A stretch of 64,000 bases of DNA from Salminus brasiliensis (GCF_030463535.1 NC_132881.1:39801973-39865972); one strand, 5' to 3'. Positions 23,072-34,411 are shown, counted from the first letter of the stretch. Notes: a model not told the origin generated them from the sequence alone. Made by a program: numbers and translations.

Positions 23072-26000
23072 CTGAAAAAAGAGGTTTGATAAGGTCAGTG
23101 AAAAAAGTAGGTTTCAAAGTATTTTGCTCAGATCAGATTTGGCAGTTGACATTCATAACCGTGACCTGCATCTGTCTGTAATGTGACCGAATCTGTCCTT
23201 GAAATTTTCTTTACAACAAACAGCAGAACAACATCACTAAGCACAAATTGTATTCAAGTCACATATTCTTGGTGCAGCACACAGGTTTTCAGATGATGTT
23301 CAGTCCTAAAATAATACATCATGCTGCTCACAAAACCTGACCAGTAGAAAGCATTGTACTGTAAAAGCAGGAGGCTGTCTAAGTGGAGGACAGATGTGTT
23401 AGTGACACTTTAAGCTTTTACTGAGCCGTTTCCACAGATGAACTCCAGAGAATGTCCAGGGAATCAGAACCGGACATTATCTGAGGTTATACTTTCACAC
23501 ATGTAGCATACAGCCTGAGATTTACTAGGAAATGTAGCGCATGCTGAAGGCACGGCAGGAAGCAAAAAGTATGCCGCTGAAGTAGCAGTGTTTTGTTTAC
23601 AGCACAGCCAAGATGGTGAACAAAGCTACCCACTCATCCATAATGATCTGACCGTTCACACGTCACACGCCCACAAACTTGATACAGAATATATAGGACT
23701 ATATATGAAAGAGTCTTAAATCTGAGATTTGATTTGAAAAGATTGGATTTGAGTAGAGGGGGGAAAAAGCCCTGTAGTCATAGATACATAAAATACATAG
23801 ATGTTCTGATGTCCTGAAACACCTGTTAGGAGTGTAAGTGTCTCTCTAAATTAATTTACGATACTGTACAAAAATAATAATGTAAAACAAGTAACAATTC
23901 AGTACACTTTGTTTTAACAGTTTAGTAATAGTATCTAATATTATTCAGTTCAACCCAGACAGATTAAATATCTGATAATCTGATCAAAAATGATGTTTAG
24001 TTCAATTTAATATGTACTGACGTGCCCCCTGTTTTTATTTAGTCTGATTTTATTTATTTAGTTATTTAATTAGTCTTTAGTTCTAAACAGAAATGTCTTC
24101 ATTTTGTCTGAGTATTGTTAAGTTAATTTTCTAAACAGTGTGGTTTACAACTGTAAATCTTTCTTGACAAGCTGCAAGTACAATACAGCTCTTCAAAAAA
24201 GTAACAACCTGTAATTATGATAATTAGTGCTGTTGTTAACTCGTTAATGTACATGATTAATCTGCAAACGTAACCTTTTTTTTTTTAGCACAAATTAATC
24301 ATCTTACCAAATTTGGCCCCAGCTTCCTGACGTAGGTCACTCTCTTTACACAGCCTATTGACGCATTAGCGGTTTTCTTTAGCAATGTAAACACAGCGTC
24401 GCTACTGTTGAGCTCAGAGGGAGCTCTCGCACACCCTCACACACTCCTACTCTTCTCTCTGCTCGCTTATTCCAGTCCAATGACTGATCCATCCATTGAT
24501 CTCTTAAAAGGCTGTTGAAGCATTTCCTCCATTAAAGCGTCTGTCTCGAGCTTCGCCGCGTTCGAGGCTAAACTTCTCAAAACTACAATGAGATATTATA
24601 TATATAAAAAAAACAAAAAACTAAAGCTAAATTAATCTAGACCTCACCTAGTTGAGCATAGCACATATTAATTTGTTCTCATGCTCAAAAACTCAAGGAC
24701 GTGCTAGCTAGCATTTTAACTTCACAATTAATTACAGAATATTGCAATATTGTACTGAAAGGATGAGACTGCTGTCACTCAAAAGTAATGGAAGCTTATA
24801 CCCTCCAATCTGCATCTGCATATGCTAAATCATCACACCCTTGCCTCAATCTTCATTGAGTTTTTTACTTAAATAGACTTGCTCATGTGGTTTATGACAC
24901 TATAATGCTTGCATTATAGATACAAAAGTGTGTAACAGCAGCAGCCATGTCTAGCGTTGAAGATAATGGCAAGTCAAAGTGTTAGAAACCACACAAGCAA
25001 GTCGATTTAATCATATTTGAGATTACTTACAGGTTTCGCATTTAATAAGCATTTGAATATGTCTTCTGCATTTGCTGTTGACACCAGGCATGTCTTGGCT
25101 AACTTCAAGAGACAGTGTTGACTGTGTGCTTCACCCACAGTAAAAAAAAAAAAACGGCTTACCTTAAGTTCAGCGTCTGGGATTGTTGAGGATGCCTCTT
25201 GGCCTGGAGTTACAGTTCCCTTCGCACTGCTTCTGCCACTGTCAGAGGAGCCTTCATGCTTCATGGTAACACCAACCAACTCCACACCTTTTAAATGATG
25301 GAATATTTTACAATATATCAATTAATGCAATGTTTAACGAATATGAGCAGCATATACGATATATACAATATACACCCAGCTGTTTGTTGACACCTGTATT
25401 AACAGAGAGCGGCCCATCTTTTCTGCAGGACCAGCCTCTACTCTTCTGGGAAGGCTTTACACTGGACCAATGACTGATCCATCCATTGATCTCTTAAAAG
25501 GCTGTTGAAGCATTTCCTCCATTAAAGCGTCTGTCTCGAGCTTCGCCGCGTTCGAGGCTAAACTTCTCAAAACTACAATGAGATATTATATATATAAAAA
25601 AAAACAAAAAACAAAAGCTAAATTAATCTAGACCTCACCTAGTTGAGCATAGCACATATTAATTTGTTCTCATGCTCAAAAACTCAAGGACGTGCTAGCT
25701 AGCATTTTAACTTCACAATTAATTACAGAATATTGTTGCGATTAACGCCATTCCATTATTTTCATCGATTGACTCTTCTGGGTAGGCTTTACACTGGACC
25801 TGGAGTTTCCTGAAGTATCCTTTATTTTCACTATTGCCAACATAACTGTTCAACTACTCAGCTTGTCAACAAGCGATTTCTGAGTTGAAACTGGTGTGTT
25901 AGAGGAATACGCTCAAATGTGTAAGACAGGGCTACTCTAGGAGGAAGGGTGGCAAAATTAGTGAGGTCAGGTACGGACGCTGGAAGATCTGGATCACAAA

Positions 26001-26439
26001 CTGCTCTCCAAATCATCTGCCCTACATGCTTGGCATCAGGCACAGTGATCTTAGGCTCATGGACAGCTGCTCTAGAGTATGCATGCACTAAAACTGCACA
26101 CAAATGTATGTCTGGATCCTTCTAGGCATACAGGGAGGTCTGAGGGTCCTGCTTACCAGTCTGCGGCCTTGAATCTCTCCCATCCGTTTCCTTCTTGGAG
26201 AATCCAGTTTTGCCACAATCCACACACTTCACCCTTTTGACTCTTTCCCGCTCGCCGAGTTTGCTTTCCAGGATTTGCAGTCTTCGCCTCAGAACGTCTG
26301 CTTCTCGTTTGCCACGACCAAGCTCCTCCAAGAAGCTGCCCTCCACCAGCCTGGTGATCTCACATACAGCTGACCTCAGGATGGTCTCCATGACCCCAGA
26401 GAGCTGGGTCTGGAAGGTGAGGAGGAGAGTATCTGCCAT
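21956..26439 (-). CDS. Zinc-finger gene B (3 C2H2 fingers), three coding exons
   Basis: Exons 26157-26439, 25163-25287 and 21956-23071 join in phases 1 and 0 into 507 aa. All junctions are good GT-AG: ACTG/GTAAGC to TTTAAAAG; CTTAAG/GTAAGC to TTTTTTCAG. Residues 1-55 carry the shared module (MADTLLLTFQTQLSGVMETI, EITRLVEGSFLEE), then a basic helix and KCVDCGKT. The spacer has SUMO-type sites (MKEEV, IKQEV) and a Pro-rich stretch. Three consensus fingers at about 425-503 with TGERQ and TGERP linkers end only four residues before the stop. Three fingers is few for this class. It is likely a DNA-binding regulator with a short recognition site. Confidence 0.88.
23072..25162 (-). other. Gene B intron 2, with a repeat copy
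   Basis: AT-rich, no exon seen. It contains repeat sequence from about 24226, including the 268-bp block 24477-24744 that is repeated at 25467-25735. Confidence 0.6.
24477..24744 (+). repeat. First copy of a 268-bp near-identical duplication
   Basis: From CCAATGACTGATCCATCC to TTACAGAATATTG this block repeats at 25467-25735 with only about three differences. It lies in intron 2 of gene B. It includes CpG-rich CTCGAGCTTCGCCGCGTTCG. A TTAACTCGTTAATG stretch upstream (about 24237) resembles termini of fish hAT-like repeats. Confidence 0.9.
25163..25287 (-). CDS. Gene B middle coding exon
   Basis: 125 nt, phase 1 to phase 0. It begins GVELVGVTMKHEGSSDSG and ends DAELK before a strong GTAAGC donor. 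It corresponds in position and phase to exon 31921-32057 of gene C (which also begins GV-E), supporting both models. Confidence 0.75.
25380..26110 (+). mobile_element. Fish DNA-transposon-like repeat, interrupted
   Basis: Matches the family at 440 and 9890: CTACTCTTCTGGGAAGGC, GTGAGGTCAGGTACGGACG, CACAGTGATCTTAGGCTCAT and GACAGCTGCTCTAGAGT are phrases of that repeat. The copy is split at 25469-25771 by the second 268-bp block. The element sits in intron 1 of gene B. Confidence 0.6.
25467..25735 (+). repeat. Second copy of the 268-bp duplication
   Basis: Inserted in the older repeat. The block and about 36 further bases (to 25771) are flanked by 29-bp direct repeats beginning ACTCTTCTGG at 25440-25468 and 25772-25800 with one mismatch. 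Such long flanks are unusual for a transposon target-site duplication. Confidence 0.85.
26157..26439 (-). CDS. Gene B first coding exon: shared N-terminal module
   Basis: 94 codons plus one base. The start is set at the Met aligned with genes A and C; the open frame runs 19 codons further upstream without homology. The motif order is TFQTQLSGVMET, EITRLVEGSFLEE, basic helix, CVDCGKT, then the phase 1 donor. Confidence 0.9.
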
Positions 26440-26960
26440 CCTGGCGAGTCTTCTGCAGTCCTTCCACACCACTGTGCCTGCAGTCCTTGTGTTCACACCT
26501 GGCTCTTATATGCCTTTAATGTGCGGCCTGGGAGAGACAGACTGAAGGGCAGGGTTGTCCATCACCAGTCTGAGCTGAGATTTGACTCAGTCAGCGGCGG
26601 TACTGCTCCACATGTGAGCTCGGAAAACACACGTTCATCCTCGGAGCATGAATTAAGTACAGCAGGAGTGGGTCTGAGGTGTATAGCCGCTGCAGTCTGC
26701 CGGTCTCTTTCACTAGTAACGCTGGTAGCGCTGCAGCTGCTGGGGCTGCTATAGCTAGCTCCCTGGTAACCAGTTAGCAAATAGCCCATACAACGCTACA
26801 CTGCCTCGATAACGGCGCCCGGTCTGCACTGGCTCGATACCACTCGAGGCCAAAGACTGATAGGAGATCGAAGAAACGCCAATTACTGTTGAATTAAGCA
26901 GAAAAACAATTAGATATGGTTGGATACAACGGTATAAAAAGGAAAACCTTGTTGTCCTCC
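26440..26960 (-). promoter_or_regulatory. Probable 5' UTR and promoter region of gene B
   Basis: Region upstream of the gene B start, richer in CpG than the flanks (CTCGATAACGGCGCCCGG at about 26804, TGACGTCATGCATCG at about 26962). TGACGTCA is an exact CRE-type site for CREB/ATF factors. Transcription start is not fixed. Confidence 0.35.
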
Positions 26961-27060
26961 GTGACGTCATGCATCGTACAGTGGCCTGGGAGGACAGAAT
27001 TCATGTAAACGGCGTGAGGTTAAATAAACACATCAGAGGATCAACAATACTGTATATGTG

Positions 27061-27067
<7 letters not shown>

Positions 27068-27126
<59 letters not shown>
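27068..27126. repeat. (AT)n microsatellite
   Basis: About 29 AT units, followed by a shorter CT/AT repeat at 27394-27436. Confidence 0.95.
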
Positions 27127-27128
<2 letters not shown>

Positions 27129-27226
27129 CTGTCAAATGAAAAACATTTATCTCTATTTATCTCTATCTATTTTTGCTGGGTTTGAACCCTGCTGCTAATC
27201 TGTACACTGTGTAAATACATCTAGAT

Positions 27227-27391
27227 AAATGGACCAATAGAAATTCTCCAAATTACTAATAATATAAACTCTTATTTTACATTAACTTCCATTTTAAAAT
27301 ATGGACAATTTTTTACCTACATGAATGAGATACATGAAAGTCACCATTTTGGAGATACATGTTTTTTATTGGACAGTGATGATATATCTGA

Positions 27392-27436
<45 letters not shown>

Positions 27437-27741
27437 TGTGGATGTACTATTTACTATCCAGTATCACCACTAATTTTACACATGCCTTCTGAGTTTTTAT
27501 ATGTAATATTAATAATGGTAAAATAGTGGTAAATCTTAAAATATAAGTTTTATATGGGGTGTATTTTTGGCTTATAACACCCTGCAAATGGACCAATAGA
27601 AATTCTCCAAATTACTAATAATATAAACTCTTATTTTACATTAACTTCCATTTAAAAACATGGACAATTGTACCTACATGATTGAGAAACATGAAAGTTT
27701 TGGAGATACATGTTTTTTATTGGACAGTGATGATATAGGCC
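27227..27741. repeat. Block duplication (units A, B, A')
   Basis: Unit A (about 27227-27386, starting AAATGGACCAATAGAAATTC) recurs as A' (27586-27741). Unit B (27449-27583, ending GGCTTATAACACCCTGC) recurs at 28778-28912. Copies differ at only a few positions. No coding content; AT-rich. Confidence 0.8.
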
Positions 27742-27925
27742 CCATGTTACAACTACAGGACTTAAAGGATCTGCTGCTAATGTCTTGGTACCAGATACCA
27801 TAGGACACCTTCAGAGGTCTTGAGGAGTCCATGCCTTAAATGCTCAGATCTGTTGTTGCAGCACGAAGGGGGACTACTTAATATTAAGCAGGTGGTACTA
27901 ATGCTATGGATAATAGGTGTATGTG
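27742..27925 (+). pseudogene. Tc1-like transposase C-terminal remnant
   Basis: Rightward translation gives LKDLLLMSWYQIP-type sequence (GACTTAAAGGATCTGCTGCT, then CTTGGTACCAGATACC), the end of the same transposase family seen at 47400-47470, then a typical element end (GCAGGTGGTACTAATGC). Frameshifted and truncated. Confidence 0.55.
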
Positions 27926-27929
27926 TGTG

Positions 27930-30175
27930 GGAGTATGCCTTAGACATAAAACTTTATATTACATTATATTATAAAATTAAATCTTTCAAATTGCCGACCC
28001 ATTACAACAGAAACACGTCCATCTGAAAGGTCAACTTTTTTTTATTGGCATCCAGTAAAAGCATCAGTTTTCATCCACAATTTCATCACATTTCAAATAA
28101 AAGAAAATCTTTTACATATAAAACACACACTTAAGACAGGACTGACTAGGGTGAAATGAACTCACACACTATTAAATAAGATAATCTCATTTAGCAAAAC
28201 AAAGCAGTTACAGAGGCACTGCAGCAAAGAACAGAAAATACCCGACTACACACTTTCTGAAACCAGGATGCAAAGTAACCTGAAACAACATGAGCAAAAT
28301 GAGCAAAACTAAGAAATGAAGGTTTTTACTGGTAAACGCGACTATATGAAGTTAAGAAAATTGGAAATGGCGAGTCTTGGTGTGTAAAGGTGGCAAATCA
28401 AAGCAGAATACAATAGTTGATCACTAATATAATAATATTGTAATTGTGTTCATATGCAGCCTTTTTTGGGCTGAATATATCCTTAATAATATCCTTAGTC
28501 TATGGGAACAAATTATAAGCTCTCTGTAAATAGATTTTGTAACAGCAGCCGTTTTTTAATACTATGGTCCTTTTTCACCCATGTGAGTTATCCACTGATC
28601 TTACAGTGACTTTAAATGGAAATTATGAATTTTTCTGCATTTTTAAGTCACTTACATTTCAGAATTCCTGCATAAATAGTTGAGATGACAAATGTATTCA
28701 GGTGGTCTGATGTAAAATTACTGTATTTAAAATGATAGTGATAGGAACCAGGGGTCTAAAAATGTACTCTATCCATCTTTACTATCCAGTATCACCACTA
28801 ATTTTACACATGCCTTCTGAGTTTTTATATGTAATATTAATAATGGTAAAATAGTGGTAAATCTTAAAATATAAGTTTTATCTGGGGTGTATTTTTGGCT
28901 TATAACACCCTGCTCATACCTCTCCTCCATTAACACATTTTAATACATTTAACAAAAATACATTTAAGGCCAGATCCTAAACCAACCACAAAACAGTGTC
29001 TCAGGCATTCGGCTTTAGATGTCTGGTTTCTATATCTACTGTCTAGCATGGTGCATTTCACACCAAACCATTCTGAACATGAATGAACAATTAAATTAAG
29101 AAAAAAATGATTTTCTCTTTATTCCAAAAGGGGTAGAAGAGGGTTTTATGGGAAAGAACATGGTTATAAAGGCAGATGACTTTTGTTGAGTTTGATCAAC
29201 TGGAGAGATTTCTTCTAATTTGATCTCCCTTCAAATGAAGCCCTGGGTGTATAGTATATACTGATAATTCAGTGTATTTGTGTTGAATAGAGCACTAAGG
29301 CTGTGCTTTATTTTGTAGTTAGCGGCATGCTACTATGACATATTTGGCAATCCAAGTTTAAGCTAGATTTACAAAGGCAAGAATGAAGGGAATTTAAAAT
29401 AAATATCACCTCCATCACATCCTGTAGTAAATAAATATGTTGAACCCCTACACTTCTTGTTCTGTCTACATTTTTCTCATTTACTTTACTGAATCCTCTG
29501 AATTAAGTCAAAATATGCACATTGCTACATGTAAGCTAATGCTACTGTGCACTGAATTGACATCATTAGACTGCAGCAAGCTTTGCCAGTCTGGTAGTTG
29601 GATTGTATTAGCAAGTTTAGCTTGAGAAGAAGTTGTTTATAGCACTGGTTGTTACCAGCTTGGTCACACTGATAGACCAGCTAAACCAACTCAAATGAAG
29701 CCATATGTTGTGCTGGTCAAGAGCTAAGCTGCTCAACCAGCTTGTTTAACAGCACAAGGTCTGGTTTCACCTGGATGGTAACGTGGGCTATGATGCTGAA
29801 ACACGCCAGAGCTTTCCCTTCTTAGCTTGCTTAGGCTACACTTTTCAACATGACCTGACTGAAAGTGGTTTTCACCTCTTTTGTGGTCATTCTTAAAGAA
29901 GGATGACAAACTAACGTGATATGACCGCCTTTCTAACTGATGCTCAGCAGCATTAGCTTGCATGTAGCGATATTAGTATTACGACACTCAAATGATCTCA
30001 GCATCCAGAGGATCCAGTTAAGTACAGGAGACAAAAATGCACACAGAACATAACATATAGAGTTCATTTTCAATGAAACTTGCTCTCGGAGTGCCGAATA
30101 TAGGCCTAACATGGCACCGGCTGCAAAATGACAGCATGGCTTCAGTGGTCTAGTAGTGTATTGACAACTGTGGTT
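27930..30175. other. Gene C 3' flank / 3' UTR, no other gene
   Basis: No exon found. A leftward AATAAA near 28040 could end a long gene C 3' UTR, but an earlier end is equally possible. It contains the second unit B (28778-28912). Confidence 0.35.
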
Positions 30176-31302
30176 CTAGTGATTGTTCAGGTCAGATCCA
30201 TGTTTGCGCTGGTGTGATCTGAGATGGTCGAGGCGTTTAAAGCTGAGTCCACACACCCTGCAGCAGTACGGCCTCTCTCCGGTGTGCGTCCGCTGGTGGA
30301 CTTTTAAGATGTCGGCCCGGGTGAAGCTTTTGTCGCACATGCTGCACTGGTGCGGTTTCTCCTGTGTGTGAATGCGGCGGTGCAACTTGAGGTTCCACAG
30401 GCGGCTGAACTTGTTCCCGCAGAGCGCGCAGCTGTAGGGCTTGTCTCCGGCCTGGCTGCACCGGTGCCTCCGCAGGTCGCTGAAAGACGAGTAGCCTTTC
30501 CCGCAGTGACTGCACAGGTGCAGTCCGTCCCTCTGGTGGATGCGTTGGTGGACTTTCAGGTTGCAGGCTTGGGTGAACTTCTTCCCACACTGGTTGCAGA
30601 CATAGCCAGGTGACGTGTTGGCTCTGTGAGTGAGCATGTGGGTCTTTAAAGACACCTGGTCTGGAAAACTGATCATACACTGAGAACAAGTGTGAGGTGT
30701 TTTGTCTCTCTCTACAGCCATTTCCATAGATTCACCGTGGTTCAGGTCTACTGGGTGGCTAAACGCATCTCCGCTGTAAAAGCAATTACTACTGTCACTA
30801 ACTGCATCTCTGCTGAACAAGGAATGTGCCCGATGTCCTGAGTCTCCAATAAGTCCACCTGGAACCTGAGGAAGAGCACTTATGTCCTGCAAATATCCCT
30901 CTTCATTAATAAGCAAACAGTTCAGATCACCTGCGTCCGGTGTGTTATGTAAAGAGGACGACCCTTTGTTTCCTCTCTTATTTCTAACGCGTCTTCCACT
31001 TTCTGCAGATGTACCCAGATCAGTTGGCAAAGAACCGGACAGTGCCCCGAATCCCAAAACCTCGCCACTTCTCTGTGTGGACTCTGTTAGTCCGTTCAGT
31101 TCTCCTATATCCAGCTCTTGATTTCCATAGTTTCCCAAGTCCTCCATGTTGTAGCGAGTTCTATATTGCAGAGCCTGGATATTATCTGGTTCAGGGACAG
31201 GGTTAGTGGCTTGATCTAAGCCTGAGCTCCAGTCATCCTGAATCTGCTGCAACTCCTGCTCACTGTAGGTCTTACTATGAGCGGAGTTGTCAGAACCTTC
31301 TG
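30176..31302 (-). CDS. Gene C last exon: spacer and six fingers
   Basis: The acceptor is a tandem ACAGCAG, so the exon can begin at 31302 or three bases later (31299), adding or dropping one Ala without frame change. Antisense and alternate-frame open stretches of 62-150 aa over 30183-31206 are shadows of this exon. Confidence 0.88.
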
Positions 31303-33335
31303 CTGTTGAAAAAACACACAAGAAATAAAGAATGTGTGTAAAGAAAGCAGCATAGTTTGTAAATAATGCTGATTTAAAATGATTCACTTTCAGTTGTGAA
31401 ATGTGTTATAAAGCTGAACTGCTTAGAAAAGTAACACACTGCCACAAAGATAAGTCATATTTAGCTGAAGTTTTAGATCCAAATGCTCTACTTACAACTG
31501 CATGTGCATTAAACAAATAACAGTTCTGAACTTTCAGACATTCATTAACTCATACCTTCAGAGGTCAGTCTCCACCCATCCTGTGGCTCAGTGCCAGCAT
31601 GAACAGCTTCTGCTTTAAGCATGCAGTCCAGCTTTCCTTCCTCTTGAGCTGCATTCTGCAAATAGCACATACAACCACAACCACCACATAACACTGCTTA
31701 AAAAAAACTGCACAACAAAATGTGTTGACACTTCATAGACATTCTCTACAACACTGGATAGACATCAAGATTTATAACTAATCTGCTTTTCACACCTAAA
31801 TCTGAGTACCAGCAGCAAACTACAACTACGAAACACAGAAATGAACTGCTGTGAATTTCTGTCAAAAGCCAGCAGCTCGTTTATGTTTGGTCTGAACAGA
31901 TAATTACATGCACTGCCCACCTCTGGAGGTTTCATTTGATTGGATACACCCTCAGATTCCACAATTCCAGAAAGTTCATCCTTCTTCTCAACTCCACAGC
32001 TCTTCCAATTCTCCTCCACTTCTCTCTCCTTTTTAAGATGTTGAGCATTTTCCACACCTATTGGATGATCAAAATAAATCAGATATCAAAAGAAATGCAC
32101 AGCTGCATAAGCTTGAACGGATCTAGGGATGCACAATATCTGCCCAGTTTCATTTCTTTTACTCGCACATTGTGTACATGATGAAGTGCAACATTAACAC
32201 TGCAACATGTTGGATCATTGAATTCCTGTATTTTTTAATATCACAATATGTATCGTACAAAAACACACCACTGCAATGTCAGTTGTTTCCTATAACATGC
32301 AGCTCTAAATGGATCCCAGTATATCCCTGTATGTCAAAGTCAATCTATGTGTATTACACTTTGAGAAAATGGCAACTTAACAGGAAAAGAAACTCTCTTA
32401 ACGTTCATAGGAAACCAATGTTAAAATACTTAAGTAATTATAGTAATTTTGGAGCATTTCTATTGGTCCATTATTCATGAAATTTTGGCACAACGTGAAA
32501 GACAGATGGAAGATTTAATTTCAGTCAAAAGTGACAAACAAAAAGGGGATTCTGGGATTTTCTGTACATTTCGTAATATTTTATTTTGTTCTCTAATCTT
32601 ACCCTGCTGAGAAAATAAACAGTCTGCCAGCTTATACTTCGTTAGCGTTTCACAGTTTAACTGGTCTACCAGCATGACCAACCCATCCACTGTAGTCAAC
32701 GAGTATTATAGAGCCGGCAATAAATCTAATCGAAGAGCATGACCAGTCTGACCACACTGATCCACCAGTATGACAAGCTTGACCAAACTTAGCCATGCAG
32801 ATAGACAAGCTAGTCATCCATCAAACTCAAATAAAAACTCTATGCCGGTCAGCTTAACCAGCTCTCCACCTTAAACCAGCTTTACAACCTCCCAAGGACC
32901 AACTTAGACCATCTGAAACCAGCTACCAGCAGGCTGATCTGATCTTGAGCTGGATTTCTCAGCAGGGATAGTCTGATCCTTTGTGTATATATATGTTTAA
33001 GACACTAAAGAACCCCATCTGTCTAGATCTGATCATCTCAACGTTTACAACTCACCTGTTTGGGTGTGTGAGGCTGTCTTGCTCTTTCCCTCGTCAGACA
33101 GCCTGGCATTGCCACAGTCTGCACACCTGAGCCTTCTCCCCTCTTGTTGGTCTTTGCGCTTCGTCTCGGACCACTGAAGTCTCTTCTTCAGAGATTCAAT
33201 CTGCTCTCTGCTTCGAGACACTTCCTCCAGAAAACTGTCCTCCACCAGCCTGGTGATCTCAAAAATAGCAGCTTTAAAAACAGTCTCCATGACGCCGGAG
33301 AGCTGGGTCTGAAACGTGGGGATGATTTCAGACAT
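30176..33335 (-). CDS. Zinc-finger gene C (6 C2H2 fingers), four coding exons
   Basis: Exons 33056-33335, 31921-32057, 31556-31655 and 30176-31302 join in phases 1, 0, 1 into 547 aa. Residues 1-50 are the shared module (MSEIIPTFQTQLSGVMETVF, EITRLVEDSFLEE) followed by a basic helix and RCADCGN. Exons 2-3 encode a Lys/Glu-rich spacer (LKAEA SUMO-type site). Fingers at about 376-540: CSQC, CNQC, CSHC, CALC, CSMC, CRVC. The third ends H-R-C-S-Q, so the last zinc-binding His is replaced by Gln and that finger is probably weakened. Head to head with gene D, 3.66 kb between start codons. Probable nuclear DNA-binding regulator. Confidence 0.87.
31556..31655 (-). CDS. Gene C third coding exon
   Basis: 100 nt, phase 0 to 1. 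It begins NAAQEEGKLDCMLKAEAV and ends GWRLTSE. Junctions: CTATTTGCAG acceptor and GAAG/GTATGAG donor. The acidic segment with one LKAE SUMO-type site is similar in character to the spacers of A and B. Confidence 0.75.
31921..32057 (-). CDS. Gene C second coding exon
   Basis: 137 nt, phase 1 to 0, beginning GVENAQHLKKEREVEENWKS and ending MKPPE before a GTGGGC donor. It is positionally equivalent to the gene B exon at 25163-25287. Confidence 0.7.
33056..33335 (-). CDS. Gene C first coding exon: shared N-terminal module
   Basis: 93 codons plus one base. The initiator Met opens the frame directly. The donor (ACAAACAG/GTGAGT) is strong. Just upstream (33345-33425) the 5' leader is a C/T-rich CTTCTGCTTC-type repeat on the coding strand. 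Confidence 0.92.
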
Positions 33336-33429
33336 TTTGAGCGTTGAATGGGGTGAAGCAGAAGAAGCAGAGGAGCAGGTGAAGCAGAGGAAGCAGAGGA
33401 GCAGAGGAAGCAGCAGCAGCTAGCTGATA

Positions 33430-34300
33430 GCTATGATCTAGAGCCCCCCTGAGCGTGGGACCACTTTTGTGTCCGTCAACCGCTAGATAGCATGAGCGCA
33501 CGGTTAGCTGGCTATGGTTCTTAAAATATAAATAAATGTATTATTGTGGCTTTCAGTTGTTGGTAAAGCCGTGAACCCTTTGTCTGAACGTGGTAAGGCT
33601 AATCTGCGTTAGGCTGCGTTGTCTTAGCTAGCTCAACTCAAATAACAGGCAGGCACTCGGTAGCTAGCCAGGTAGCTAACCAGCGAAGCTAACGTCCACA
33701 ATACTTCATTATTCCCGGGTTTCTCCCAAAATATAACCTTTAAAACCCAGAAATAATGAACACCTATACTTAATAAAGCAGATAACTTAGCTAGAGTACG
33801 AAACGTCTGCGGCAGTGTGGAGAGAAGAGTGAAAGTTCGTCCTAATCCAGGCTGTGCTCCTCTTTGTGATGGGGAACTAAAATAATGTTACACCGAAGCG
33901 GAGACGGCCGGGCGTGTTCACACGGTCCAGTGACCTTTAGGCCACAAAGGCCGTAAATGTGTTCCTTACTAATGAACCTCATCAGTTACAAAAAAAGACC
34001 AATTTACTGATCAAAAAGCATAAACAATAAACCCTAATGTTTACTGATATGGGTCACACACAGCTCAGAGGTACCATTGTCACACATGCTTTACTCAAGG
34101 GTGAAGATTTTGTGAGACAAAGGGGTGAAGGGGGGGATTGGGAGTGAAGGGGGGGATTGGGGGTAGCAAAGGTAATAGACAATAGCTAAACAGCATCTGA
34201 TTAGGATATTAGGTGAGAAAGGGATGTTATGGGTAGATTTACTGTATGATAGTGCTTTATGTGGCAACCTCAACTATAAAAATAAAAACTAACCAACGGC
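33430..34300 (-). promoter_or_regulatory. Probable promoter region of gene C
   Basis: CpG-bearing segments (CGGAGACGGCCGGGCGTGTT at about 33899) and a G-rich block at 34122-34163 (AGGGGTGAAGGGGGGG, repeated) lie upstream of gene C. Start site not determinable. No coding sequence. Confidence 0.3.
34122..34163 (+). other. G-quadruplex-type G-run block
   Basis: Six G runs: GGGG, GGGGGGG, GGG, GGGGGGG and GGGGG with short loops, built from two copies of GTGAAGGGGGGGATTGGG. About 790 bp upstream of the gene C start, G on the strand opposite the gene's RNA, as at 17602 for gene A. Confidence 0.6.
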
Positions 34301-34303
34301 ATT

Positions 34304-34411
34304 CGTCTGATTATTCGTCTGATTTTTCGTCTGATTTTTCGTCTGATTATCCGTCTGATTTTTTGTCTGATTTTTCGTCTGATTATCTGTCTGATTATTC
34401 GTCTAATTATT
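34304..34411. repeat. 12-bp minisatellite TCGTCTGATTWT
   Basis: Nine or so head-to-tail units of TCGTCTGATTAT / TCGTCTGATTTT with single-base variation, in the gene C-gene D divergent interval. Confidence 0.9.

Noticed and set aside
30237-30689. 150-aa leftward frame rich in Pro/His/Gln
   Set aside because: An alternate-frame shadow of the gene C fingers; the true frame carries perfect C2H2 spacing.
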